Assembly (NCBI RefSeq): GCF_000242615.2
Contig: NZ_KI912268.1
Location: forward strand, 2,322,339-2,386,338
Source of the DNA: Holophaga foetida DSM 6591
GTDB taxonomy: Bacteria; Acidobacteriota; Holophagae; Holophagales; Holophagaceae
DNA: 64,000 nt
Direction of reading: 5' to 3'
Below are positions 1-8,445 of the stretch, one piece after another. The notes below the pieces were generated by a model, which was given only the letters and a program-made list of their open reading frames with translations, did not search any database and had not been told where the DNA came from. The translations under genes were made by a program, and so were the position numbers. Position 1 is the first letter of the stretch, and each line of letters starts with the position of its first letter.

Positions 1-1
1 T

Positions 2-1243
2 GTCTTCGAAGTGCTGGCCACTTGCGGAGATACCTTCCTGGGGGGCGAGGACTTCGATCTGGTGATCCTCCAGTGGCTGGTGGAGCGTTTCCTGGAGCAG
101 ACCGGCGTGGACCTCTCCAAGGACCGCATGGCCCTCCAGCGCCTCAAGGAGGCCAGCGAAAAGGCCAAGTGCGAGTTATCCACCCTCGACAAGGTAGACC
201 TCCGCCTCCCCTTCATCGCCCAGGGTGCGGCGGGCCCCCTGCACCTGGAAGCCTCCCTGACCCGGGAGGAACTGGAGGCCATGGTCCGCTCCCTCGTGGA
301 TCGCATGATCCTTCCGATCCAGGACGCCCTGAAGGAGGCCAAGCTCCCCCCCGATCAGATCGACTCCGTGCTCCTGGTGGGCGGCCAGACGCGCATGCCC
401 CTGGTCCAGCAGGTGCTGAAGAGCTACTTCAAGAAGGAGCCCAACCGGGACCTCAATCCCGACGAAGTGGTGGCCATGGGGGCCTGTATCCAGGGCGCTG
501 TGCTCACCGGCGAGGTCAAGGACCTAGTGCTCCTGGATGTGACACCCCTCTCCCTCGGCATCGAGACCCAGGGCGGCGGCTTCGTCAAAATCATCCAGCG
601 CAACACCACCATTCCCACCCGGGATAGCCGGGTCTTCACCACCGTCGTGGACAATCAGAGTCGGGTGGAGGTCCATGTACTCCAGGGTGAGCGCGAGCTT
701 TCTGAGGCCAACAAGAGCCTCGGGCGCTTCGACCTCGTCAATCTCCCTCCCCTGCCCAAGGGGGTCCCCCAGATCGAGGTCTGCTTCGATATCGATTCCA
801 ACGGCATCGTGAAGGTGAGCGCCAAGGATCTCATGACTAACCTGGAGCAGAGCATGAGCATCCGCCCCAGTTCCGGGCTCTCGGAACTGGAAATCCAGCG
901 CATGATCCGGGAGGCCCAGACCAACGCCGAGGCTGATGCCCAGCGCAAGGACGAACTGAAGTACATCGCCAGCGCCGAGGGTCTGCTCTTCTCCTGCGAC
1001 AAGAGCTTCACGGAATGCGGAAAGTTCCTGCCGGAACCTGACCAGAACACAGTCCGGGACACCCTGAATGCCGCCCGTCAGGCCGTAGCCACCAAGGACA
1101 TCGAGGCCGTCAAGAACTGCGAGAGCCAGCTGCTGGAAGTCCAGAAGCTCCTCACGAACGCAGTCCTTGCAGCCAGCGAGGCCATGATGAGCAGCCTCGA
1201 CGGGGGCGACGCCATGGGTGGTCCCACTGGATTGAAGCTCTGA
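2..1243 (+). CDS. dnaK: Chaperone DnaK (Hsp70), 3' part only
   Basis: The window edge cuts this gene, and the reading frame is open from base 2. DnaK is the ATP-dependent cytosolic Hsp70 that works with DnaJ and GrpE. Visible are the end of the nucleotide-binding domain (TFLGGEDFD, then [11 protein letters not shown] where most DnaK have VGGSTRIP, then [12 protein letters not shown]), the linker [15 protein letters not shown], the substrate-binding beta domain and the helical lid. The C-terminus ends MGGPTGLKL instead of the usual long acidic tail, so this may be a divergent paralogue. It lies 32 bp upstream of dnaJ on the same strand, the classical pairing. The family call is secure. Whether this is the main housekeeping DnaK cannot be told without the 5' half. 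Confidence 0.95.
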   Translation, partial: VFEVLATCGDTFLGGEDFDLVILQWLVERFLEQTGVDLSKDRMALQRLKEASEKAKCELSTLDKVDLRLPFIAQGAAGPLHLEASLTREELEAMVRSLVDRMILPIQDALKEAKLPPDQIDSVLLVGGQTRMPLVQQVLKSYFKKEPNRDLNPDEVVAMGACIQGAVLTGEVKDLVLLDVTPLSLGIETQGGGFVKIIQRNTTIPTRDSRVFTTVVDNQSRVEVHVLQGERELSEANKSLGRFDLVNLPPLPKGVPQIEVCFDIDSNGIVKVSAKDLMTNLEQSMSIRPSSGLSELEIQRMIREAQTNAEADAQRKDELKYIASAEGLLFSCDKSFTECGKFLPEPDQNTVRDTLNAARQAVATKDIEAVKNCESQLLEVQKLLTNAVLAASEAMMSSLDGGDAMGGPTGLKL

Positions 1244-1275
1244 AACCGCCTTCGCGGGTCTGCTAATCTGATTCC

Positions 1276-2445
1276 ATGACGAAACGGGACTACTACGAGA
1301 TCCTGGGCGTGTCCAAGGACGCGTCCGTGGACGAGATCAAAAAGGCCTACCGCAAGCTTGCGATGCAATTCCACCCGGACCAAAACCCCGGGAACAAGGA
1401 AGCGGAAGAGAAGTTCAAGGAGGCCGCCGAGGCCTATGCCGTCCTGTCGGACGCCGACAAGCGTCGGAACTACGACCAGTTCGGCCATGCCGGAGTGGGC
1501 GGAGCCGGGGGGGGCGGCGGCTTTCAGTTCGACCCCAACCAGTTCGCGGACTTCCAGGACATCTTCGGCAGCTTCTTCGGCGGAGGGGGCATCTTCGGAG
1601 ACATCTTCGGCTCCGGACAGCGGCGTCGCGCCGGGGGAGCAGAACAGGGCTCCGACCTCCAATACACCCTCCGGGTGGATTTCAAGGAGGCTGTCTTCGG
1701 CGTGGAAGCCAAGGAGATCGAAATCCCCCGCATGGAGGCCTGCGACTCCTGCGGCGGAAGTGGCTGCGAGAGCGGCACCCGTCCCCAGGCCTGCCCCCAG
1801 TGCCGGGGCAACGGCCAGGTGGCCGTGCGTCAGGGCTTCATCCAGATGTATGTCACCTGCCCCCGCTGTGAAGGCCGGGGGCAGATCATCCCCAGTCCAT
1901 GCACGAACTGCCGGGGCGAGGGGCGCATCCACCGCCGCAGCAAGATCAAGTTCAAGATCCCCGCTGGCATCGACCGGGGCCAGCGGCTCCGCCTCAATGG
2001 CGAGGGCGAGTCCGGCCGGAACGGGGGCGGCCGGGGGGATCTCTACGTCGTATTCGACGTGGCCGGGGATCCGCTCTACGAAAGGGACGGATTCGACCTC
2101 CACCGGACCTTCGAGGTGCCCTGGCCGATCCTCACCCTGGGTGGCAACCTCCCCATCGAGACCCTCTACGGTCAGGACACCCTGAAGATCGCCCCTGGGA
2201 CGCCAGGCGACAAGGTGGTGAAGATTCCCAACGCCGGTGTGCCCCGATTGAGGGGCGCAGGCCGCGGCGACCTATACTTGCACCTGAGGGTGGCGGTTCC
2301 CCAGAAACTGACCCCCCAGCAGGAACAGCTTGTGAAAGAATTGCTGGAAACGATGATCTCCAATGGACAGGCTCCCGAACAACCTGAAGGGTTCCTGGCC
2401 AAGGTCTTCGGGTCGGAAAAGAACAGAAAGAAAAAGAAGCGCTGA
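1276..2445 (+). CDS. dnaJ: Chaperone protein DnaJ (Hsp40)
   Basis: Co-chaperone that stimulates DnaK ATP hydrolysis and delivers unfolded clients. The 389-aa protein has the full type I layout: J domain (residues 1-70) with the HPD motif in FHPDQNPG, a Gly/Phe-rich linker (about 75-120), a zinc-finger domain with four CxxCxGxG-type motifs ([32 protein letters not shown]; about 155-220) and the C-terminal substrate-binding domains. The ending is Lys-rich (KNRKKKKR), which is unusual but harmless. It follows dnaK by 32 bp and is probably cotranscribed. Confidence 0.97.
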   Translation: MTKRDYYEILGVSKDASVDEIKKAYRKLAMQFHPDQNPGNKEAEEKFKEAAEAYAVLSDADKRRNYDQFGHAGVGGAGGGGGFQFDPNQFADFQDIFGSFFGGGGIFGDIFGSGQRRRAGGAEQGSDLQYTLRVDFKEAVFGVEAKEIEIPRMEACDSCGGSGCESGTRPQACPQCRGNGQVAVRQGFIQMYVTCPRCEGRGQIIPSPCTNCRGEGRIHRRSKIKFKIPAGIDRGQRLRLNGEGESGRNGGGRGDLYVVFDVAGDPLYERDGFDLHRTFEVPWPILTLGGNLPIETLYGQDTLKIAPGTPGDKVVKIPNAGVPRLRGAGRGDLYLHLRVAVPQKLTPQQEQLVKELLETMISNGQAPEQPEGFLAKVFGSEKNRKKKKR

Positions 2446-2492
2446 AAATCCCCCTCACCGGCTTGACAGTCCAACTTCCGAAAGGAGTTACC

Positions 2493-3317
2493 GTGCGCCG
2501 CAGCCTTGTCCTTCTCGCCCTTCCATCCCTTCTCACGGCCGCCCATCCGAGCGTCCGGGAGCTCAGCCTCAAGACCCCGGATGGTTTCACTCTCAAGGGC
2601 ACCCTGACCGTGCCGGCCGGCCACGGCCGCCACGCGGCCGTAATCCTGGCCCACCAGTTCCAGTCCGATCGGGCCGGATGGGCACCCTTGGCCGAGCAGC
2701 TCCAGAAGCATGGCATCGCCACCCTGGCCCTGGACCTCAGGGGTCATGGCCAGAGCACGGACCACAATGGCGCAAGCTTGACGGTTGGTGAAGATTTCAA
2801 AGACTCCGCCAAACGGGTGGGCTTTGATCAGATCCCCCATGACCTTGAGCTGGTGGCCGCCTGGCTCCGCAGGCAGCCAGGCATCGACGGTCGTCGCCTC
2901 GGCTTGGCCGGCTCAAGCGTCGGCGCCCTCTCCGCCCTCCTGGCCGCCCCCAAGGTCCACCCCATTGCCGTCCTGGCCCTCAGCCCCGCCGGAAACGCAG
3001 CATTCGGCGGAGACACCGAGGCGAGGCTCAAGGGCGCAGTGAACCATGCCCGGAGCGCGGTCTTCACCTTCGCCTCGGAAGAGGACGCTGACGCATGGCA
3101 GAACAGCAAGGCCCTGGCAGGACTGCCAGGGGTCTACGCAAAGGGTGTGGCTGGCAAGGCTCACGGATTCGAGTTTCTTGCATCCCACGGCGACACCATG
3201 ACCGTCTTCTTTGCTGAATACCTCCGCAGGCGCGTCCCTCCCAAGCCCAAGGCTGAAGCCGCCAAACTGGAAGCGGCAGCTGCTCCCGCAGCCCCTGAAC
3301 CCGCCAAGAAACCCTAG
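2493..3317 (+). CDS. Secreted alpha/beta-hydrolase
   Basis: A 274-aa serine hydrolase, probably exported. The GTG at 2493 is preferred over the upstream in-frame start at 2463 because AAAGGAG lies just before it and the product then begins with a signal peptide (RRSLVLLALPSLLTAA). The core shows the oxyanion-side motif AHQFQSDR, LDLRGHGQS, the nucleophile elbow GSSVGA (Ser in GxSxG) and a late His in KAHGFEF. The last 40 residues are a low-complexity Ala/Pro/Lys tail. The substrate cannot be inferred; it could be an esterase or dienelactone-hydrolase relative. It is followed by a terminator-like hairpin. Confidence 0.8.
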   Translation: MRRSLVLLALPSLLTAAHPSVRELSLKTPDGFTLKGTLTVPAGHGRHAAVILAHQFQSDRAGWAPLAEQLQKHGIATLALDLRGHGQSTDHNGASLTVGEDFKDSAKRVGFDQIPHDLELVAAWLRRQPGIDGRRLGLAGSSVGALSALLAAPKVHPIAVLALSPAGNAAFGGDTEARLKGAVNHARSAVFTFASEEDADAWQNSKALAGLPGVYAKGVAGKAHGFEFLASHGDTMTVFFAEYLRRRVPPKPKAEAAKLEAAAAPAAPEPAKKP

Positions 3318-3338
3318 TAGCCCGCAAGCGGCACTGAG

Positions 3339-3370
3339 ACGGACGGAGCCCATTTGGCCTCCGTCCGTTT
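3339..3370 (+). terminator. Hairpin terminator after the hydrolase gene
   Basis: A perfect 10-bp stem (ACGGACGGAG / CTCCGTCCGT) with a 10-nt loop is followed by TTTACAAT. It lies between the hydrolase stop and cmk. The trailing TACAAT (3370-3375) also resembles a -10 box for cmk, though I see no good -35. Confidence 0.65.
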
Positions 3371-3395
3371 ACAATAGGGCCATGAGCCAAGCTAT

Positions 3396-4067
3396 GTGTG
3401 TGACCGCGTGAACCATCTGCCCCTGATTGCCCTGGATGGCCCTTCCGGAGTCGGGAAATCCACCACCGCCAAGCGGGTGGCCCTGGAATTGGGCTGGAAC
3501 TACCTGGATACCGGAGCCATGTTCCGGGCCACAGCCCTGGCCCTTCACCGTGCCGGAATCACCCTCGAGGATGGATCCAGGCTCCAGCTCCTCCTGGACG
3601 GACTCCGCATCGAGCAGCGGGGCACCCGGGAGTTCCTGGATGGAGAGGATGTCAGCGAAGCCATCCGCAGACCGGACATCACCCGCATGGTCTCCTCCGT
3701 GAGCGCTGACGCCCGAGTCCGCCAGATGCTCCTGGAGCAGCAGCGGGCCATCGGTTCGCGGGGCAGCTGGGTCGTGGACGGGCGGGATATCGGCACTGTG
3801 GTCTTCCCGAATGCCTGCTGCAAGATCTTCCTCACCGCCAGCGTGGATGCCCGAGCCCGACGCCGTTTCCTGGAGCTTCGGAACAAGGGGAATGCGACCC
3901 CCCTTGAGGAGGTGGCCCAGGACCTGGAGCGGCGGGACCACCAGGACACCACCCGGGCCATCGCCCCACTAAGGAAGGCGCCGGACGCCACCGAACTGGA
4001 CTCCAGCAACATGAGCCTGGAGGAGGTGGTGGCCTGGATCGTGCGCAATCACCGCGCCCACGCCTGA
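3396..4067 (+). CDS. cmk: (d)CMP kinase
   Basis: Cytidylate kinase, which phosphorylates CMP and dCMP for nucleotide supply. The 223-aa length is typical. The P-loop is in ALDGPSGVGKSTTAK (residues 12-26), followed by YLDTGAMFRA, the insert domain with RRPDITRMVS, the substrate-binding stretch VVDGRDIGTVVFP and the lid region RRRFLELRNKGN. The start is uncertain: GTG 3396 or GTG 3408 (giving MNHLPLIALDG), with no clear ribosome site for either. It sits alone between a terminator and the acyl-CoA ligase. Confidence 0.95.
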   Translation: MCDRVNHLPLIALDGPSGVGKSTTAKRVALELGWNYLDTGAMFRATALALHRAGITLEDGSRLQLLLDGLRIEQRGTREFLDGEDVSEAIRRPDITRMVSSVSADARVRQMLLEQQRAIGSRGSWVVDGRDIGTVVFPNACCKIFLTASVDARARRRFLELRNKGNATPLEEVAQDLERRDHQDTTRAIAPLRKAPDATELDSSNMSLEEVVAWIVRNHRAHA

Positions 4068-4107
4068 CCCGGCACCCTTCGGGCCCCCGCACCAGCCTCC
4101 TGCTAAG

Positions 4108-5961
4108 ATGCCAGAAGCCACGCCCCATGGAGCAGTCTTGGTTCAGACCATTGCTGAGATGTTTTACGAGACCTTGCGTTTCGATCTGCCGGATGCACTT
4201 GCCTCCAAGATCGGCAAGGCCTATGTCCCCATCTCTCACCGGGAGCTCCAGGCACGGGTGGAGCGCCTCGCCCTGGCCCTCCATGCCCGGGGGATGAGAG
4301 TCGGCGACCGGGTGGCCTTCCTGGCGGAAAATCGGCCGGAATGGGCCATTGCCGATTTCACCTGCGCCATCCTCGGACTCGTGAGCGTTCCCATCTACCA
4401 CACGCTCACCCCGGACCAGTCTGCCTACATCATCCAGCACAGCGGGGCCCGCTGGCTCCTCTTGTCCACGAACGCCCAGCTGGCCAAGGTCAAGGCCACC
4501 TGGGACAGGCTGCCAGAACTGGAAACCGTCCTGGTACTGGATGCGGCGGTGCCCCTGGAGGCCCCCAAGGCCTTCGTAACCTGGGACCAGCTCCAGACCG
4601 AAGGGGCAGAACTCGAAGCCAGGCGCCCGGAGGTCAGAGCATGGGCCAAGGAGAGAACCCCGGAAGATCTGCTGACCCTCATCTATACCTCTGGCACCAC
4701 CGGTGATCCCAAAGGGGCCATGCTCAGCCACGGCAACCTGATGAGCAACATCCTGGACACGGTGGAGGTGGCTGTGGCAGCCCTGAGGCCTGAGCGCGGT
4801 GATCGGTGCCTCAGTGTCCTCCCCATCTCCCATGTCTTCGAGCGCACGGGCGGCCACTACACGATGTTCTACCTGGGCATCGCCATCTACTACGCGGAAA
4901 GCCTGATCTCCCTGCCCGCCAACCTCCTGGAGGTCCAGCCGGTCGTCCTGATGGCCGTCCCCAGGATCTTCGAGAAGATCTATGCCAGGGTCCGGGACAT
5001 GGCCACCTCTGGAGGCCTGCTGAAGCGCATGGCCTTCGGGTGGGCCTCCAGTACCTGCCATCGGGCCGTACGCCACCTCTACCTGAACCGCCAGCCCCGG
5101 GGGCTGCTGCGACTCCAGCTGGAACTGGCGGACCGCATCCTGCTCTCCAAGATCCGGGAAAAGACCGGCGGTCGTCTGCGTTTCTGTGTCACCGGCGGAT
5201 CCGCTCTGAACCCTCGGATCATGGAATTCTTCTGGGCCATGGGCGTGCCCATCTATGAGGGATATGGCCTGACGGAGACCAGCCCCATCCTGACCCTCAA
5301 TCGCCTGGGGAAGGTGCGCCCAGGCTACGTTGGGAACCCCATCCTGCGCCAGTACAAGGATCGCCCCTTCCTCAAGCTGGCTCCGGATGGCGAGATCCTC
5401 TGCGCCGGCCCCAACGTCATGCAGGGCTACTGGCGGGACGAAGAGGCCACGCGCGACGTTTTCGATAGTGATGGCTACTTCCTCACCGGGGACGTAGGTG
5501 AGTTCGACCGCCTTGGCCGGGTCAAGATCACGGACCGCAAAAAGGAGATCATCGTCACCAACGCTGGCAAGAATGTGGCTCCCCAACCCATAGAGAACGC
5601 CCTCCGGGCCGACGATTACATCGAACAGGCCGTCCTGGTCGGAGACCACAAGAACTACCTTGCGGCCATCATCGTGCCACACCTGCCTGCCCTGCGGGAA
5701 TGGTGCCAGCGCAAGCACCTGGCGTTCGCGGACGATGCTGAAATGGTTGCCCATCCCAAGGTGCACACCAAGATCATGACCCGGGTGAACCGTGTGAACG
5801 CCCACCTGCCCAATTATGAGAAGGTCCGGAAGATCGCCCTGCTCGACCGGGAGATGACCGCCGAGAATGGCCTGCTGACGCCTTCCCTCAAGGTGAGGCG
5901 CCGGGTCGTGAACGAGGTCTACCGGGACACCATCGCCGCGCTGTTCCCGGTCGGGGATTGA
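4108..5961 (+). CDS. Long-chain acyl-CoA synthetase (AMP-forming)
   Basis: A 617-aa ANL-superfamily ligase that activates fatty acids to acyl-CoA through an acyl-adenylate. The AMP-binding motif is YTSGTTGDPKGAMLSHGN (residues 192-209). Further motifs are VTGGSALNPRIMEFF, YEGYGLTETSPI, the hinge YFLTGDVGEFDRLGRVKITDRKKE and a C-terminal Lys in LTPSLKVRR. It is closest in layout to the FAA1/FadD15 type. The next gene starts 3 bp after the stop, so the pair is likely cotranscribed. Chain-length preference cannot be read from sequence. Confidence 0.93.
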   Translation: MPEATPHGAVLVQTIAEMFYETLRFDLPDALASKIGKAYVPISHRELQARVERLALALHARGMRVGDRVAFLAENRPEWAIADFTCAILGLVSVPIYHTLTPDQSAYIIQHSGARWLLLSTNAQLAKVKATWDRLPELETVLVLDAAVPLEAPKAFVTWDQLQTEGAELEARRPEVRAWAKERTPEDLLTLIYTSGTTGDPKGAMLSHGNLMSNILDTVEVAVAALRPERGDRCLSVLPISHVFERTGGHYTMFYLGIAIYYAESLISLPANLLEVQPVVLMAVPRIFEKIYARVRDMATSGGLLKRMAFGWASSTCHRAVRHLYLNRQPRGLLRLQLELADRILLSKIREKTGGRLRFCVTGGSALNPRIMEFFWAMGVPIYEGYGLTETSPILTLNRLGKVRPGYVGNPILRQYKDRPFLKLAPDGEILCAGPNVMQGYWRDEEATRDVFDSDGYFLTGDVGEFDRLGRVKITDRKKEIIVTNAGKNVAPQPIENALRADDYIEQAVLVGDHKNYLAAIIVPHLPALREWCQRKHLAFADDAEMVAHPKVHTKIMTRVNRVNAHLPNYEKVRKIALLDREMTAENGLLTPSLKVRRRVVNEVYRDTIAALFPVGD

Positions 5962-5964
5962 CCC

Positions 5965-6513
5965 GTGCTCGCCGAGCTCATCCAATGGTTCCGGGACATC
6001 CATGAGACGCCGTGGAGCAGAGTCACGCCCCTGAAGCTGGGGAGCGCCCTGGGGGCGGTGGCGCTGCTGCTGCTGGTCTACCTGGCGAGCCGGGAGGGAT
6101 GGATCTTCCTGGTGGACAACCTGAACCTGGTCTTCCACGAAGCGGGACACCCCATCTTTGGAGTCTTCGGAGAAACCATCGGGTTCCTGGGAGGCACCTT
6201 CATGCAGCTCCTGGTGCCGCTGATGGTGGCAGCCTCGGCCTGGTACAAGCGGCAGGCGGTGGCCACGGCCCTGGCGGGAGTCTGGTTCTTCCAGAACGGC
6301 TTCAATATCGCCCGCTACATGGCGGACGCCCGGGCCCAGCTCCTGCCTCTGGTGGGAGGAGGCGAACACGACTGGGCCACCCTCCTGGGCCAGTGGGGTG
6401 TGCTGGACAAGGACATCACCTACGCGCGGACACTCACCGCGCTGGCCTGGCTGGGTATCCTGCTCTGCTGCGCCTGGCTGGGCTGGCGCTGCTCAAGGGA
6501 CAATCGCGACTAG
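5965..6513 (+). CDS. Small membrane protein with an HEAGH motif
   Basis: A 182-aa protein of unknown function. It has about four hydrophobic segments (residues 24-44 LGAVALLLLVYLA, 60-95, 96-115, 160-175). Segment two carries VFHEAGHPIFG, which matches HExxH, the zinc-binding signature of membrane-embedded metalloproteases. A second candidate ligand, NGFNIARYMADAR, lies downstream. A proteolytic role is inference: the protein is shorter than site-2 proteases and lacks the usual NxxPxxxxDG. It starts with GTG 3 bp after the acyl-CoA ligase. Its stop overlaps the convergent HU gene by CTAG. Confidence 0.65.
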   Translation: MLAELIQWFRDIHETPWSRVTPLKLGSALGAVALLLLVYLASREGWIFLVDNLNLVFHEAGHPIFGVFGETIGFLGGTFMQLLVPLMVAASAWYKRQAVATALAGVWFFQNGFNIARYMADARAQLLPLVGGGEHDWATLLGQWGVLDKDITYARTLTALAWLGILLCCAWLGWRCSRDNRD

Positions 6514-6785
6514 CCGATCTCGATGGCCCGGAGGTCCTTGCCGGGCTTGAAGCGGATGGAGCGCCCCTTGGGGATGGCCACGGAGTCGCCGGTCTTGATG
6601 TTCCGGCCCATGCCCCGCTTGCGGGGGCGCGGCTCGAAGACGCCGAATCCGCGAATCTCGATCCGATGCCCATCCAGCAACGCATTCTTCATATGATCCG
6701 TAAGCAGATCGACCACCTGCAGCGCCGTGGCCTTGGAGATGGGGAGGGTCTGCATCAGGGCAGATGCAATATCGATCTTGATCAT
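6510..6785 (-). CDS. HU/IHF-family DNA-binding protein
   Basis: A 91-aa nucleoid-associated protein. The start at 6785 gives the normal HU beginning MIKIDIASAL; longer in-frame extensions read through non-homologous sequence. The family signature is present: IRGFGVFEPRPRKRGMGRNIKTG, with the DNA-intercalating arm, then SVAIPKGRSIRFKPGKDL. The RGMGRN stretch where others have ARTGRNP suggests an IHF-like or phyletically distinct member. It converges with the HEAGH membrane gene with a 4-bp overlap. Confidence 0.93.
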   Translation of the reverse strand: MIKIDIASALMQTLPISKATALQVVDLLTDHMKNALLDGHRIEIRGFGVFEPRPRKRGMGRNIKTGDSVAIPKGRSIRFKPGKDLRAIEIG

Positions 6786-6938
6786 GGGCGACCTCGGACC
6801 TGGAGTGAGAGCCTCAAATAGATACCAGAGGATTCCCAGGGGTGGAAGAGGAAAGGTTGTACGGAACAATCTTCCCGCTTTCCGGAGTATCCTGCTCCAG
6901 GTAATTTGAAAGGCTGTGCTTTTCCACTAGGAGCCCTC

Positions 6939-7379
6939 TTGGAAGTCCTTTCCGATTTCATCCTCGCCGCAAGTTCCGTCGTCCGCCATGCCAGTAACAA
7001 GCAGCGGGCTGAAGCCCTTCTCGAGCGCTGGGGCACCGCCTGGCAGGGCCCTCAGCGGGCCCTGGACTCCACCTACTCCAACCACGGGGCCTACCTCCAC
7101 TTCAACCAGCTCATCGGCAAGGTCTGGAGCCACGCCTTCACCTTCCACGCCTCCCAGCGGGAAGGCTTGGTGTTGCGTGGACCGGACACCGATCGGGGCC
7201 GCAAGTCCCACAAGCATCGGGACAGCAAGCTGGACGCCACGGGCCTGGATGCCCTGTTCCTCGCCTGGAGCGCTCACCCCGAGGCCCACCCGGCGGGGAA
7301 TGCCGTGGAGTTCTACCTGGAGGAGACCCCGGACGAAGTCTGGGAAGCCTGCCTACAGGAAGCACTGAAAGTGCTGTAG
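6939..7379 (+). CDS. Conserved hypothetical protein, 146 aa
   Basis: I recognise no family. The TTG at 6939 is chosen because TAGGAG lies five bases before it; an upstream in-frame start at 6906 lacks a ribosome site. The protein is soluble-looking and mixed helical, rich in His, Trp and Arg (HAFTFHASQREGLVLR, GRKSHKHRDSKLDATGLDALFLAWSAHPEAHP), with an acidic helical end. It starts about 150 bp from the divergent HU gene, and its stop abuts the convergent moaA stop with no gap. Confidence 0.65.
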   Translation: MEVLSDFILAASSVVRHASNKQRAEALLERWGTAWQGPQRALDSTYSNHGAYLHFNQLIGKVWSHAFTFHASQREGLVLRGPDTDRGRKSHKHRDSKLDATGLDALFLAWSAHPEAHPAGNAVEFYLEETPDEVWEACLQEALKVL

Positions 7380-8375
7380 CTAGCCCCCGATGTGGTGCAT
7401 CTCCACCCGGGGCAGGCGCTCCGTCAGTTCGCTGCGCCGCTCGGAATAGCGGTCATCCCGGATGTTCCATCGCTGGGTGATCAGCTGCGCCAGTTCCTCA
7501 TCACTTGCCCCGGCCCGCATGGGATCGCGCAAGCTCATGCCGGAGGCTGCAAAGAGGCAGGTGTAGAGACGGCCTTCCGCCGAAATCCGTGCACGGTCGC
7601 ATCCCTGACAGAAGGGTTGGGTGACGGAAGCGATGAACCCAACCTCGCCCTCGCCATCGAGGTAGCGCCAATCCTGAGCCACCGCATTCCCGGGAGCCGG
7701 GATCGCCTCCAGGGGCCAGACCTCGTGGATCCGCTTGGCCACCTCCGAGGAGGGCACCACGCGGTCGAGCTTCCAGTCATTGCCGCTGCCGGCGTCCATG
7801 AACTCGATGAAGCGCAGGACATGGCCCTCGCGACGGGCGTACTCCGCCAGGGGGATGATGTCGTCTTCATTAACCCCCCGCTGCATGACACAGTTGAGCT
7901 TGATGGGGTAGAAGCCGACCTTCTGAGCCACGGCGATGCCTCTGAGCACCTTTTCGAGGGGTACGTCGGAGTCCACGAAGCGGTGGAATCGTTCCGGGTC
8001 CATGGAATCCAGGCTCACCGTGAGGCGATTCAGCCCAGCTTCCCGCAGCAGAAGGGCCTGCTCTTCCAGCATGGAACCGTTGGTCGTGAGGGCGATCTCC
8101 CGCAAGCCCTGGATACGCCGCAACTGGGAGACCAGGGCGATGAGATCCCGCCGGATCAGGGGCTCCCCGCCCGTGAGCCGGACCTTCTTGACGCCCAGGG
8201 AGACAAAGATGCGGACCAGACGCTCCATCTCCTCATAGGCGAGGATCTGGGAGTGGGGAATGAAGGAGATCTCCCGCCCGGTCCGGGGATTGCAGTACGT
8301 GCAGTGGAAGTTGCATCGATCCGTGACGGACAAGCGCAACGATCGGAGGGGTCTGTTGAGGGTGTCCACTACCAT
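7380..8375 (-). CDS. moaA: GTP 3',8-cyclase MoaA
   Basis: Radical-SAM enzyme for the first step of molybdenum cofactor synthesis, converting GTP to 3',8-cyclo-7,8-dihydro-GTP. The 331-aa protein has the N-terminal cluster motif CNFHCTYC (residues 22-29), the SAM-binding RLTGGEPLIRRD and LTTNGSML stretches, the C-terminal second 4Fe-4S motif FCQGCDRARISAEGRLYTC and the catalytically needed C-terminal double glycine (HHIGG). mogA is encoded at 28.7 kb; other moa/moe genes are not in the window. It is transcribed divergently from the next gene. Confidence 0.97.
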   Translation of the reverse strand: MVVDTLNRPLRSLRLSVTDRCNFHCTYCNPRTGREISFIPHSQILAYEEMERLVRIFVSLGVKKVRLTGGEPLIRRDLIALVSQLRRIQGLREIALTTNGSMLEEQALLLREAGLNRLTVSLDSMDPERFHRFVDSDVPLEKVLRGIAVAQKVGFYPIKLNCVMQRGVNEDDIIPLAEYARREGHVLRFIEFMDAGSGNDWKLDRVVPSSEVAKRIHEVWPLEAIPAPGNAVAQDWRYLDGEGEVGFIASVTQPFCQGCDRARISAEGRLYTCLFAASGMSLRDPMRAGASDEELAQLITQRWNIRDDRYSERRSELTERLPRVEMHHIGG

Positions 8376-8445
8376 CTTCCAAGATTACTCCATGTGAGAT
8401 ACCCCCGGATCGGGCAAAATGGAGGGTCCACTAGGAAAACAGATC

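Noticed and set aside
3382..3411. Nine-codon ORF MSQAMCVTA overlapping the cmk start, as a leader peptide
   Set aside because: No ribosome site and no attenuator-like structure after it; could be chance.
3832..6369. An 845-codon minus-strand frame opposite the acyl-CoA ligase
   Set aside because: Antisense shadow of a strongly conserved gene in high-GC DNA; low-complexity, no domains.
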